Shown here: positions 27,461 to 36,671 of the stretch, piece after piece | How positions within the stretch are numbered: the first letter of the stretch is position 1 | How the letters are laid out: the number at the start of each line of letters is the position of its first letter | From: Candidatus Gemmiger excrementipullorum | Lineage (GTDB): Bacteria > Bacillota > Clostridia > Oscillospirales > Ruminococcaceae | Assembly (NCBI GenBank): GCA_019115045.1 | Contig: DXEI01000029.1 | Span: 1-58,985 of the forward strand | Length of the DNA stretch: 58,985 nt | Direction: 5' to 3' | The notes under the pieces: model-generated | Told to the model about the DNA's origin: nothing | The model's input: only the letters and a program-made list of their open reading frames with translations | Database searches by the model: none | Made by a program: the position numbers and the translations under genes

Positions 27461-29162
27461 AGTCGCCCTCCCTGTCTTCCGGCACGCGCGGCATGCGGAT
27501 GGTCACCGTCGTGCCCTCGTCGGGCACGCTCTCGATGGAAAGGCCGTACTGCGGCCCAAAATAGATGCGCAGGCGGTCGTTGACGTTCTTGATGCCGATG
27601 CCGGTGCGGTCGCCCGGTTCGCTGTGCAGCAGCTGGGCGACCTGCTCGGGCGCCATGCCGATGCCGTCGTCGCTGACTTTGAACAGGATGTCGCTGCCGT
27701 CGGCGCAGACTTCGATCTCGATGTGCCCGGGCTCAACGAGCAGGTCCAGCCCGTGGGTGATGGCGTTTTCGATGATGGGCTGCAGGGTGATCTTGTTGCA
27801 CAGGCAGTGCAGGCAGCCTTCGTCGACGGTGAAGTGGTAGGTGAACTGGTTTTTGTAGCGGAATTTCTGGATCAGCAGGTAGGCCTCGGCATGCTGGAGC
27901 TCTTTTTCGATGGGGATCAGCTCATGGCCGCGGCTGATGCTGATGCGGAACAGCTTGGCCAGCGCATGCACCATCTTGACGGCGTCGGCGTTTTTGCCGC
28001 GCTCGCACATCCAGGCGATGGAGTCCAGCGTGTTGTACAAAAAGTGCGGGTTGATCTGCGCCTGCAGCGCTTTGAGCTCGGTCTTGCGCAGGTTGACTTC
28101 CTCCTCGCGCACGGTGGTCATCAGCGCCTGGATGCGCCCGACCATGTGCCCGAAGGAATCGGAGAGTTCCTGCACCTCCCGCGTGCCGGCCACCGGCTGG
28201 AACGCAAAGCCGTCGGCGTCCTGCTCAAAGGCCTCCATGGCGTTTTCCAGCCGCTGCAGCGGGCGGCTGAGCATGTGCGAGATGACCCACCCCACCAGCA
28301 GCGCCGCCGCCAGGATCAACGCGGCGGTGGCCAGCGCGATGCGCGCCATCTGCCAAAAGCTCTCGTTGACGGTCTCGTCGATAAAGCTGACACCGACGAC
28401 CCGCCAGGCGCTGTCGGGCACGTCCTGGATGCTGCAGATGATGGTATCCTCGACGTAGGTGCCCTCGGCCAGGGTGGCCAGGCGGGCGGTATCCTCCTGC
28501 TTGATGCCGGCGTACAGCAGCTGCTGCTGCGGGTGGTAGACCATGTTGCCCTGGTCGTCCATCAAAAAGCAGTAGCCGTGCTGGCCGATGCCGACGCCGC
28601 TGATGCTGGCGCCGATGTTGGAAAACCGCACATCCACCGCCACCCAGCGGAAGGACGCGCCGGCGGGCATGGGCCGCACGACGGTGACGACCCAGGGGTA
28701 GTACCCGGCAAAGATGGACTCGACATGCGGGGCGCTGATATACCCGTCGGGGGAGTTTTGCGCGGCCGCCAGGTCAAAGGAAAGATTTTGCAGCACCTGC
28801 CGGCGGGGGGTGTGGTCCAGCGCCCAGCAGTTTTGCAGCGCGCCGGCCTCGGTATAGGTCGTGACGGCCACGACCTCGCTGCGGGCGTTGAGCCAGGCTT
28901 CGAGGTACTCGTCGCGGTCCCCGGGCGCGGCGTACATCTCCCCCATGACGTCGGAGATGGTGTCGTCGAGGTTCTGCACATAGTTGCTGACGGTACCCAC
29001 GACCTGGCTGACGGCCTGGGCGCTGCTGGTGCGCGCGTTCTGCACGGCGACCGTGCGGTACCCGCGCAGAAACGCCGTCACGCAGACGGCCAGCGTCACG
29101 GCGGCCACCGAGGTGATGAGCGCGACGATGAGCGGCGCGGTGCGCGGCGCGCGGCGGCTCAT
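27444..29162 (-). CDS. YesM-family sensor histidine kinase
   Basis: A 572-residue membrane kinase. Transmembrane helix 1 is at about residues 12-32; an extracellular Cache-like sensor of about 240 residues follows; helix 2 lies near residue 280 (IALATAALILAAALLVGWVI) and leads into a HAMP linker. The His_kinase motif QINPHFLYNTLDSIAWM carries the phosphorylated His, and the ATPase domain has IIENAITHGL and GIGIKNVNDRL. It overlaps the response regulator stop (ATGA), so the two form a coupled pair. Such systems usually control carbohydrate uptake. Confidence 0.93.
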   Translation of the reverse strand: MSRRAPRTAPLIVALITSVAAVTLAVCVTAFLRGYRTVAVQNARTSSAQAVSQVVGTVSNYVQNLDDTISDVMGEMYAAPGDRDEYLEAWLNARSEVVAVTTYTEAGALQNCWALDHTPRRQVLQNLSFDLAAAQNSPDGYISAPHVESIFAGYYPWVVTVVRPMPAGASFRWVAVDVRFSNIGASISGVGIGQHGYCFLMDDQGNMVYHPQQQLLYAGIKQEDTARLATLAEGTYVEDTIICSIQDVPDSAWRVVGVSFIDETVNESFWQMARIALATAALILAAALLVGWVISHMLSRPLQRLENAMEAFEQDADGFAFQPVAGTREVQELSDSFGHMVGRIQALMTTVREEEVNLRKTELKALQAQINPHFLYNTLDSIAWMCERGKNADAVKMVHALAKLFRISISRGHELIPIEKELQHAEAYLLIQKFRYKNQFTYHFTVDEGCLHCLCNKITLQPIIENAITHGLDLLVEPGHIEIEVCADGSDILFKVSDDGIGMAPEQVAQLLHSEPGDRTGIGIKNVNDRLRIYFGPQYGLSIESVPDEGTTVTIRMPRVPEDREGDYDKTR

Positions 29163-30418
29163 GCCGGGGCCTCCTGGTTAGCGCGGGCCGCCTGGCGGCG
29201 CAGCGCCCCCGGCGACGTGCCGCTGTATTTTTTAAAGCAGTAGCTGAAATAGTGCTGGTCGGTGTAGCCGCAGCGGCGCGCGATCTCCTGCACCTGCAGA
29301 TCGGTGGTCAGCAGCAGCTGCTGCGCGGCCTCCATGCGGCGGCGGATGAGGATGTTGATGAAGGTCTCCCCCGCCGTTTTTTTGATGCAGGCGCTGAGGT
29401 GGTTGGGGCTGACGTTGAGCAGCGCGCTGAGCGACGCCAGCGAAAGGCTTTCGTCCATATAGCGCTGGCCGATGATCTCCAGCGCGCGCTGGCACAGGGT
29501 GCTGCCCTTGCGGGTATCGGCCGTAAAGCTGACGCCGCCCTCGCTTTCCTGCGCGGCGCGCAGCGCGTCCAGCGCCTGGCGGTAGGCGGCGTTGAGCGCG
29601 CCGAACGCCCCCGTTGTGCGGCTGACGCCCACCAGCGCGCGCTTGCCCAGCGCGCGCTCGGTCAGCTGGCAGATCTCGTCGGCCAAAATGTGCAGGTACT
29701 CCTCAAAATCCGAGGGGTTGCCCCAAAGCACCGCCACCACGCGCCCGCTGGAGGCAAACACGAAATGGCGCAGGTACTTGTTGGCCAGCTGCTCGGCCAG
29801 GTGCACGAAGCCCGGCGCACAGGGCGCGCCGTCCGCCATGGAGGACACCAGCACGACCATCTGGCTGGCGTCGTCCGCCCCGCGCAGCAGGCCGCACTCG
29901 GCCGCCGTCTGGCGCAGGGCCTGTTCCTGCCCGGCGGGCATATCGGCGTAGGGTTCCAGCACCAGCGGGATCAAAAACGCCGCGCGCCCGCCCTCGGCCT
30001 GGGCCGACTGGCGCAGCCCGGCGTAGCGGCGGTCGATCTTTTCGTGGATGGCTTTGAGCTCGGCCGCCAGGCCGTCCATCGTCAGCGGTTTGAGCATGTA
30101 GCTGATGATGTTGTACTGGATGGCCTGCTTGGCGTACTCAAAATCGTCGTAGCCGCTTAAAAACGCGATGTGCATGGCGGGGCGGATCTCCCGCACCTGG
30201 CGCGCCAGCTCGATGCCCGAGATGAACGGCATGCGGATGTCGGTCAGCAGCAGGTCGGGTTCCAGCCGCTCGACGAGTTCCAGCGCGTCCAGGCCGTTGC
30301 TGGCGCTGCCCACCAGGTGGAAGCCCAGCGCCTCCCACGGGGTGGTGGCGCAGACGGCCTCGCGCAGTTCGTCCTCATCGTCAGCCACGACGACGGTGTA
30401 GATGTTTTTTTCTGCCAT
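29159..30418 (-). CDS. YesN-family AraC-type response regulator
   Basis: A 419-residue regulator. The receiver domain (about residues 8-125) has the acidic pair ADDED, the phosphorylated Asp in LLLTDIRMP and the conserved Lys in LKPL. A middle region of about 180 residues is unassigned. The C-terminal AraC double helix-turn-helix reads NILIRRRMEAAQQLLLTTDLQVQEIARRCGY. GGAG precedes the start. It is the first gene of the sensor operon, with a strong promoter. Its targets are not visible here. Confidence 0.93.
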   Translation of the reverse strand: MAEKNIYTVVVADDEDELREAVCATTPWEALGFHLVGSASNGLDALELVERLEPDLLLTDIRMPFISGIELARQVREIRPAMHIAFLSGYDDFEYAKQAIQYNIISYMLKPLTMDGLAAELKAIHEKIDRRYAGLRQSAQAEGGRAAFLIPLVLEPYADMPAGQEQALRQTAAECGLLRGADDASQMVVLVSSMADGAPCAPGFVHLAEQLANKYLRHFVFASSGRVVAVLWGNPSDFEEYLHILADEICQLTERALGKRALVGVSRTTGAFGALNAAYRQALDALRAAQESEGGVSFTADTRKGSTLCQRALEIIGQRYMDESLSLASLSALLNVSPNHLSACIKKTAGETFINILIRRRMEAAQQLLLTTDLQVQEIARRCGYTDQHYFSYCFKKYSGTSPGALRRQAARANQEAPA

Positions 30419-30450
30419 GGGGTGCTCCTTGTTGGGTATTGGGTGGCTTT

Positions 30451-30479
30451 ATTATAAAACGTTTGGCCCCGTTGTGCAA
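30451..30479 (-). promoter_or_regulatory. Promoter of the sensor operon
   Basis: On the minus strand TTGCAC, a 17-bp spacer and TATAAT. Confidence 0.8.
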
Positions 30480-30513
30480 CAAAAGCCTTTTCTTGTACAA
30501 GAAAAGGCTTTTG
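30480..30513 (-). terminator. Terminator between the large membrane protein and the sensor operon
   Basis: Perfect palindrome CAAAAGCCTTTTCTTG/CAAGAAAAGGCTTTTG between the two same-strand operons; the minus strand ends in a short TTTTG-TTG run. It abuts the promoter of the sensor operon. Confidence 0.7.
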
Positions 30514-30524
30514 GTTTTGCCGCT

Positions 30525-32945
30525 TTACAGCCAGAACTGCACCAGGCGGCTGACATTTTGGTACAGCGCCGGGGCCTGGCCAAGCAGGCCCGGCTCCGCC
30601 GCAAAATAGACGCAGACATTGTACGCCGCGCCTGCCAGCACCGCCAGCGGCAGCGCCGTGCGCAGCGCCGCTTGCAGCCGCGCCATGCCGGGCTGCCCGG
30701 CGTGGTTTTGCAGGGTCTGCTCTGCCATCAGCCACAGCAGCGCCGCCGCCCACAGCAGCGGGCACAGCCAGTCGCTCTGGTAACGGTAGAGCACGCCGGC
30801 CATCTGGCAGTCCAGCACCGCCAGCCCCACGGCCAGCGCCAGCGGCAGCAGCACCAGGGCGCGCAGGTCCCGTTTGGCGCGCAGGCGGCCACGCAGCAGC
30901 GGCGCGCCCGCAAAGGCCCACAGCAGCGGCAGGCAGGCGAATACCCCGCCGTAGAACAGCTCGGTGATGGTAAGGCCCATATAATGGGTGGCCATGCGCG
31001 CAGCGCCCAGGTACGGGAACACCGTGCTGAGCGCCGGCACGCCGAAGAAGAACGTGACGAGCGCCGGGGCGATGCGCCCGGCGGCAAAGCCGCGGCGGGT
31101 CATATCGTTGCTGGTCAGGTTATAGTTGGCGCCAAAGTCAAACGGCGAGCCAAAGCGCGCGGCGTTATACCACATCAGCCCGGCCGCCACCAGCACAAAC
31201 GGCAGCGCAAAGGCCAGCGCCTCCCCCGCCCCGGCGCGGCTGCGCAGGCGTTTTTCGGCCACGCAGCGCTGCCAGAAGATGGGCAGCGCCAATACAGCGA
31301 ACAGTTCCATCTGCGGGCGGCAGCCGGCCACCAGCGCCATGCACACGCTGCCCAGCGCCAGGTGCGCCAGCAGCGGCGCGCGGCGCTGTACCGGCGTGTT
31401 GGCCGCCGCCAGCCACTGCCACAGCCCCGCCATGGCCAGCGCCATGCCGCAGAGGATGGCGTACTCATAGGTCGAAGGGCGCAGCAGCAGGTAAAACACC
31501 TGGCTGCCCGCGGCGATGCCGGCGCCCGCCAGCAGGTAGGCCGCCGTGCTGGCGCGCGGGAACCACCGGCGCAGCGCCTGCTTGACGCAGCCAAAAGAAG
31601 CCAGGATCAGCAGCCAGCCCAGCGCGATCATCGGCAAACTGGGCGGCAGGTCGGGCACGCCGGTCAATGCCTCGAACGGGAGCTGGAACAGCAGGCAGGG
31701 CACCACGCCAAAGTAGACATAGTACCGCCCCTGGTAGTAGGCGACGTCCCACAGCGCGTCGGGCGCGGCGGCCTGGCGGGCGGCGGTGTCATAGGGGTTT
31801 GCCATCTGCTGCATGGCGGCGGGCGGGTCCTTTACAAGGTCCAGCCTCCCCTGCAGCAGGCTGTGCGCCAGCGCGCCGTACTGGGCGGCGGTGTCGCTGG
31901 CGGCTTCGTCGATGTGCTTGGTGAACGTCAAACGGCTGACGCCGTCCCAGTCGGCGGTGTTATAAAAAGACGTCGCCACGCCGGCGTTGAAACGGTCGGC
32001 AAACGGCGCGCAGAACACAAACCCCGCCAGCACGGCCATGACCAGCGCCACCGCCGGGCGGTAACGGCGCGCGTGCTCAAGGTAGGCGTCCCGCCACAGC
32101 GCGCCCGACGGGCGCAGCGCGAACGCCGCCCCCAGCAGCGCGAACAGCGCCGCGCACCGCACGAGCGAGAAGTCCAGCGGGCGCGGCACGTTGGCCCAGA
32201 CCGTTTGCAGCGTATAGCACAGCGGGTACTGCCGGTACTCGCCCTGGTAGGCGGCGGCCGTCAGCGTCAGCGTCGACGCCTTGCCCGAGAGATCGAGGCT
32301 GCGCACCAAGCTGCGGGCGCTGCGCACCGCCACCTGCCACGGCCAGCTCTGACGCGAGACGCTGCTGGCCTCGTCGGTGGCGGCCACCGTCAGCGTAAAC
32401 AGCGGGTCCTGCACCTCGGGGTGGGGGCCGTCGTACTGGTAGGTCAGGCCGTCCAGCCGCAGGTTGTACAGTTCCTGGTCAAGCCCGGCAAAGGTCAGCG
32501 CCGTGTGTTCCCCGTCCAGCGTCAGCGGCGCGTCGGGGTCGGCGTCCTGCGTCAGGTAGGGGCGCAGGTCCACCGGCGTGTAGTTGTGGGTGGCCCAGAA
32601 ATTGAGGTTGCACACAAACACTTCCAGCCCCAGTGCGGCGGTCAGCAGCACCCCGGCCGCCGCCAGGCCGCGCCCGCGCGGCAGCCGCCCGTGCAGCCGC
32701 AGCCCCAGCACGACGGCGCAGCCCCACAGCGCCATGCCGGCGATGCCCAGCAGGCGGAAGGCGTCAAACCCGGCCGTAAGGCCCGGTTTTTGGTAGATGC
32801 ACGCGGCCCAGGCCCAGACGCCCAGCACGACGCCCGGCCCGGCCCACAGGTCGGCACGGGTGGGCCTGCGGCGGCACAGCCGCCCCGGCAGCCAGGCAGA
32901 CAGCGCCGCGATGAGCAGCGTAAGCAAAATGGTAACGATGAGCAT
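30525..32945 (-). CDS. Large multi-pass membrane protein, possible GT-C type
   Basis: An 806-residue protein with about 14 hydrophobic helices and one large extracellular segment (about residues 90-230) between the third and fourth. DVAYYQGRYYVYFGVVP and FGSPFDFGANYNLT are recurring segments in clostridial membrane proteins of unknown function that resemble GT-C glycosyltransferases. I do not recognise a named family. The start at 32945 (MLIVTILL) has GGGG upstream and removes a non-conserved 40-residue extension in the track. It lies 49 bp after uvrC and may be co-transcribed. Confidence 0.75.
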   Translation of the reverse strand: MLIVTILLTLLIAALSAWLPGRLCRRRPTRADLWAGPGVVLGVWAWAACIYQKPGLTAGFDAFRLLGIAGMALWGCAVVLGLRLHGRLPRGRGLAAAGVLLTAALGLEVFVCNLNFWATHNYTPVDLRPYLTQDADPDAPLTLDGEHTALTFAGLDQELYNLRLDGLTYQYDGPHPEVQDPLFTLTVAATDEASSVSRQSWPWQVAVRSARSLVRSLDLSGKASTLTLTAAAYQGEYRQYPLCYTLQTVWANVPRPLDFSLVRCAALFALLGAAFALRPSGALWRDAYLEHARRYRPAVALVMAVLAGFVFCAPFADRFNAGVATSFYNTADWDGVSRLTFTKHIDEAASDTAAQYGALAHSLLQGRLDLVKDPPAAMQQMANPYDTAARQAAAPDALWDVAYYQGRYYVYFGVVPCLLFQLPFEALTGVPDLPPSLPMIALGWLLILASFGCVKQALRRWFPRASTAAYLLAGAGIAAGSQVFYLLLRPSTYEYAILCGMALAMAGLWQWLAAANTPVQRRAPLLAHLALGSVCMALVAGCRPQMELFAVLALPIFWQRCVAEKRLRSRAGAGEALAFALPFVLVAAGLMWYNAARFGSPFDFGANYNLTSNDMTRRGFAAGRIAPALVTFFFGVPALSTVFPYLGAARMATHYMGLTITELFYGGVFACLPLLWAFAGAPLLRGRLRAKRDLRALVLLPLALAVGLAVLDCQMAGVLYRYQSDWLCPLLWAAALLWLMAEQTLQNHAGQPGMARLQAALRTALPLAVLAGAAYNVCVYFAAEPGLLGQAPALYQNVSRLVQFWL

Positions 32946-32994
32946 TCCAACGCCCCTTTGTTTTGGTTGGTGCGGCGGCAGGCCGCCGGTTGGA

Positions 32995-34845
32995 TCATAC
33001 GCCCTGGCGCAGGGCGTTGTAGATTGTTTCGGCCTTGGCGTGGCTGATGCCTTTGACTTCCTCAAGGTCCGAGATACTGGCCGCGCGCACGGCCGCCACC
33101 GTTTTAAAGTGCGCCAGCAGCGCGGCGCTGGTCTTTTCGCCCACGCCGGGCAGCGCCGTCAGCGTCGCCGCATAGGCGCGCTTTTTCATGGCACGTTTGC
33201 GGTAGTCGTTGGCGTAGCGGTGGGTCTCGTCCTGGATGTTGGTGACAAAGGTAAAGATATTGCGGTTGCGGTTGATGGCGATCTCGCCGCCGGCGTCGTC
33301 GACGATGGCGCGGGTGCGGTGGCGGTCGTCCTTGACCATGCCGAACGTCGGCACATGTTCCAGCGCCGTGCCACGCAGCGCAGCCTTGACCGCCCCCACC
33401 TGCCCGCGGCCGCCGTCGATGAGCAGCAGGTCGGGCAGGGTGGCGAACTGGTTCTGCGGGCCGTCGGGCTTTTCGCCGCGGCGCGCAGCCTCGTATTCGG
33501 CCGCACGGCGGGAGAGCGTCTCGGCCAGCGAGGCATAGTCGTCGGTGCCGGCGACGGTTTTCATCTGGAAGCGGCGGTACCCGGCGCGGTAGGGCTTGCC
33601 GTCCTTGAACACGACCATGCCGCAGACGCTGGACCCGTCGCCCCAGTTGGAGATGTCGTAGCTTTCAATGACGCGCGGCGGGGCTTTGAGGCCCAGAAGC
33701 TGGGCGGCTTCCTCGAGCAGTTTTTCCTCCCGCGTGTAGCGGCCGCTCTCGCGGCCGAGGCGCTCGACGGCGTTGGTGTAGGCCATCGTGACGAGCTTGG
33801 CCACGTCGCCGCGCTGCGGCACATACAGTTCCACCTTACTGCCACGCGTTTGGTTCAGCGCCTCGTTCAGCGCGTCGGCGTCGGCGGGCAGCGCGTCGAC
33901 GGCGATGACCTTGGGCACCGTCTCGCCGCCGAGGTAATACTGCGGCAGAAACGCCTCGCGCACGGCCTCGGTGTCGGTGGTGTCGTGGAACAAAAACTCG
34001 CGTTTGTCGGTCAGGCGGCCTTCGCGGTAGCGCAGCACGGCGGCGCAGACCGCGCGCGTGGTGCCGGCCAGCGCGATGACGTCCATCTCGGTAGCGTCGT
34101 CCATGACGACCTTTTGCCCGGCGGCCACCCGCTCGATGGCCTGGATCTGGTCGCGCAGCAGCGCGGCGGTCTCAAAATCCAACCGGTCGGAGGCAGCTTC
34201 CATCTTTTCGCGCAGCTGCTTGACGATGTCTTTTTTGCCGTAGCGGATCATGTGCAGCGCGCCCTGCACGGCCTCGTTGTAGGCCTGGCAGCTGATCTTG
34301 CCGCTGCACACGGCCATGCACTTGCCGATGTGGGCGTTCAGGCAGGGGCGCGCCTTGCCGAAATCTCGCGGGAAGACGCGGTTGCAGCGCGGCAGCAAAA
34401 AACAGTCCTGCGCCAGTTCCACCATCTCGCGCACGGCAAAGGAGGAGGTGAACGGGCCGATGTAGTCGGCATCGTCGTCGTCCTTTTGCAGCGCGGCCGA
34501 GATGCGCGGCCACGGCCCTTTGGTCACCTTGACATAGCTGTAGCCCTTGTCGTCCTTGAGCAGGATGTTGTACTTGGGGGTGTGTGCTTTGATCTGGCTG
34601 GCTTCCAGCACAAGGGCCTCGAACTCCGACTGGCAGACGATGACGTCGAAGCTGAAGGCGTGGGCGATCATCTGGGTGACTTTGGCGTCGTGGGGCACGC
34701 CCTCGCGGAAATACTGCGATACGCGCGTTTTGAGGCGCTTAGCCTTGCCGATATAGATGATGGTATCGGTTTTGTCGCGGATGATATACACGCCCGGCAA
34801 AAGGGGCAGCATACAGGCTTTTTGGTAGAGTTCGGCTTTGGTCAT
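32995..34845 (-). CDS. uvrC: Excinuclease ABC subunit C
   Basis: A 616-residue UvrC, which makes both incisions in nucleotide excision repair with UvrA and UvrB. The N-terminal GIY-YIG nuclease (GVYIIRDKTDTIIYIGKAK), a UvrB-binding UVR motif near residue 210, the RNase H-like nuclease (SYDISNWGDGSSVCGMVVF with the catalytic Asp) and a C-terminal helix-hairpin-helix pair (LPGVGEKTSAALL, VKGISHAKAETIY) are all present. AGGTG precedes the start. It follows the HPr gene and its terminator without a clear promoter of its own. Confidence 0.96.
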   Translation of the reverse strand: MTKAELYQKACMLPLLPGVYIIRDKTDTIIYIGKAKRLKTRVSQYFREGVPHDAKVTQMIAHAFSFDVIVCQSEFEALVLEASQIKAHTPKYNILLKDDKGYSYVKVTKGPWPRISAALQKDDDDADYIGPFTSSFAVREMVELAQDCFLLPRCNRVFPRDFGKARPCLNAHIGKCMAVCSGKISCQAYNEAVQGALHMIRYGKKDIVKQLREKMEAASDRLDFETAALLRDQIQAIERVAAGQKVVMDDATEMDVIALAGTTRAVCAAVLRYREGRLTDKREFLFHDTTDTEAVREAFLPQYYLGGETVPKVIAVDALPADADALNEALNQTRGSKVELYVPQRGDVAKLVTMAYTNAVERLGRESGRYTREEKLLEEAAQLLGLKAPPRVIESYDISNWGDGSSVCGMVVFKDGKPYRAGYRRFQMKTVAGTDDYASLAETLSRRAAEYEAARRGEKPDGPQNQFATLPDLLLIDGGRGQVGAVKAALRGTALEHVPTFGMVKDDRHRTRAIVDDAGGEIAINRNRNIFTFVTNIQDETHRYANDYRKRAMKKRAYAATLTALPGVGEKTSAALLAHFKTVAAVRAASISDLEEVKGISHAKAETIYNALRQGV

Positions 34846-34880
34846 GGAACACCTGGAAGTTCAAAAAAGAGCATGTGACG

Positions 34881-34908
34881 AAAAAAGCGGCGGGGATGCC
34901 CCGCCGCT
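34881..34908 (-). terminator. Terminator of ptsH
   Basis: On the minus strand AGCGGCGGGG, loop CAT, CCCCGCCGCT, then TTTTTT. Confidence 0.88.
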
Positions 34909-34924
34909 GACATAGTTGCAGAAA

Positions 34925-35188
34925 TTACTCGGCAAAGCCGGAGCTGACCAGCTTGACCAGGCCGTCGACCGCCGCCTGCTCGTCGGCGCCGTCGGCAATG
35001 ATGCGGATCGTGGTGCCGCCGACGATGCCCAGGCTCAACACGCCCAGCAGGCTCTTGGCGTTGACGCGGCGCTCCTCTTTCTCGACCCAGATGGAGGACT
35101 TGTACTCATTCGCCTTCTGGATGAAGAAGGTCGCCGGACGGGCGTGCAGACCAACCTGATTCTCAACGGTAACTTCTTTCACGTACAT
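34925..35188 (-). CDS. ptsH: Phosphocarrier protein HPr
   Basis: An 87-residue HPr. The phosphorylated His is in VGLHARPATFF (His15), and the regulatory serine targeted by HPr kinase is in NAKSLLGVLSLG (Ser46), so both PTS transfer and catabolite-repression roles are possible. Length is normal. TAGGAG precedes the start. It is not beside ptsI; the only Enzyme I-like gene in the window is the divergent one at 2.3 kb. Confidence 0.95.
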   Translation of the reverse strand: MYVKEVTVENQVGLHARPATFFIQKANEYKSSIWVEKEERRVNAKSLLGVLSLGIVGGTTIRIIADGADEQAAVDGLVKLVSSGFAE

Positions 35189-35292
35189 AGTTATTCTCTC
35201 CTACTTTTGAAAATAATATGCCCTTGCGTTTCTACCGTGGGCTTGGTATCAGGCGGTCTATTGCGTATGGATACGCCGCCTTGATTGTTTCT

Positions 35293-35321
35293 ATTTTATC
35301 CTATCCAGTCGATTTTGTACA
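35293..35321 (-). promoter_or_regulatory. Possible promoter of ptsH
   Basis: On the minus strand TGTACA, a 17-bp spacer and TAAAAT, within an AT-rich 253-bp gap; this leaves a leader of about 100 nt. Confidence 0.45.
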
Positions 35322-35335
35322 GTAGAATTTTGCAA

Positions 35336-35365
35336 ATTTGGCAGGATTCTGTAATTCTGCCAAAT
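35336..35365 (-). terminator. Possible terminator of the trmD operon
   Basis: ATTTGGCAG...CTGCCAAAT with an inner ATT/AAT pairing, followed on the minus strand by TTTG only. The rest of the 35189-35441 gap is AT-rich with no gene seen. Confidence 0.45.
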
Positions 35366-35441
35366 CTCAGCTTTTTGCTTTGTGCATCTTTACCAGTTTC
35401 TTTTCAACATTGTTGTGGATTGAACACAAAACCCTATAAAT

Positions 35442-36668
35442 TCAGCCCTCGTAGCGCAGGCGCAGTTCCTGGGTGTAGACGGCGGCCGTGGGGTCGCTGG
35501 CCGGGTCGTACACGGCGGCCACGCCCGCCGGGCGCCAGCCCATGCGGCGGTACAGCGCCAGCGCGCGGGTGTTGGCGTCCAGTACGGTGAGCGTCGGGTG
35601 GGGGTGTTCGGCCAGCTTTTTGCGGGCGAAGTCCAGCATTTTGGCGCCGATGCCTTTGCCGCGCGCCGGCTCCGCCACAAACAGGTGCGCGATCTCCCCC
35701 GTTTTGTGGCAGACGCCTACCATGCCGTCGGCCGCGCCGCCGGTGTAGTGCAGGTAGAACGCCCAGCCGCCGCGGCGCTCGGCGTCGAGCTTTTCGCGGC
35801 AGGCCTGCGGCGTCAGCGTCTCAAGATACGCCACCGTGCAAACGTCGGCGCAGACGGTGCGCAGCCCCTCGGCATACAGTGCGGCGGCCGCCTGCCACTG
35901 GTCGTCGTTCTTGACAAGGCGGGCGTTTTCGCCGCGCTTCCACTTGGGCAGGGGGGTCAGGGGGTGGGTCTCGCACCAGCGCGCGTAGAGGTCGGGGCGG
36001 CGCAGGCGGGTGCGCGTGCGGCTTTGTGCCGCGCGCCAGGCGTCGATCTTCTGGTGGTCGCCGGTCAGCAGCACGGGGGGCACGGCGCGGCCCTCCCACA
36101 CTTCGGGGCGGGTGTACTGCGGGTATTCCAGCAGGCCGTCCCAGTAGCTTTCGTCCTGGTAGCCTTTTTCCTCGGCCAGCACGCCGGGCTGCAGGCGCAG
36201 CACGCTGTCGGCCACCACCAGGCTGGCCAGCTCGCCGCCGGTGAGCACATAGTCCCCGATGGAGATTTCCTCGTCGCCAAACGCTTCGATGACGCGCTCG
36301 TCGATGCCCTCATAGTGGCCGCAGACCAGCGTCACGGCGTCGTACTGCGCCAGGCGGCGGGCGTCGGCCTCGGTATAGGGGCGGCCGGCGGCCGTCAAAA
36401 AGACGACGTGCGGTTTGGCGCGCCCCTGCGCCGCGCACTGGGCCTGCACGGCGCGCAGGCAGTCGGCGATGGGCTGCGCGTACAGCACCATGCCGCAGCC
36501 GCCGCCGTAGGGGTAGTCGTCGGTCTGCTTTTGCTTGTTCTGCGTGTAGTCGCGGATCTGGTGGCAGTGCGCCTCAAACAGGTTTTTGGCGCGCGCACGG
36601 CCCAAAATGCTGGCCGAGAGGAAACTGTCGCACAGTTCCGGGAACAGCGTCACGATGTCGATGCGCAT
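35442..36668 (-). CDS. trmD: tRNA (guanine-37-N1)-methyltransferase fused to a GNAT acetyltransferase domain
   Basis: A 408-residue protein; TrmD alone is about 240-255 residues. Residues 1-240 are a complete TrmD (MRIDIVTLFPE, YGGGCGMV, VCGHYEGIDERV, EEISIGDYVLTGGELA, GLLEYPQYTRP), which methylates G37 of tRNAs with SAM bound in a trefoil knot. After a short linker (about 235-255) comes a GNAT domain to the end, with the acetyl-CoA loop EPARGKGIGAKML and LDANTRALALYRRMGW. The reading frame is continuous. The acetyltransferase substrate is unknown. GGAG precedes the start, and rimM ends 3 bp upstream. Confidence 0.92.
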   Translation of the reverse strand: MRIDIVTLFPELCDSFLSASILGRARAKNLFEAHCHQIRDYTQNKQKQTDDYPYGGGCGMVLYAQPIADCLRAVQAQCAAQGRAKPHVVFLTAAGRPYTEADARRLAQYDAVTLVCGHYEGIDERVIEAFGDEEISIGDYVLTGGELASLVVADSVLRLQPGVLAEEKGYQDESYWDGLLEYPQYTRPEVWEGRAVPPVLLTGDHQKIDAWRAAQSRTRTRLRRPDLYARWCETHPLTPLPKWKRGENARLVKNDDQWQAAAALYAEGLRTVCADVCTVAYLETLTPQACREKLDAERRGGWAFYLHYTGGAADGMVGVCHKTGEIAHLFVAEPARGKGIGAKMLDFARKKLAEHPHPTLTVLDANTRALALYRRMGWRPAGVAAVYDPASDPTAAVYTQELRLRYEG

Positions 36669-36671
36669 GGC

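Noticed and set aside
30402-33047. 881-residue plus-strand ORF opposite the large membrane protein
   Set aside because: Arg/Gln/His-rich shadow translation with no recognisable fold; the minus strand encodes a coherent membrane protein.
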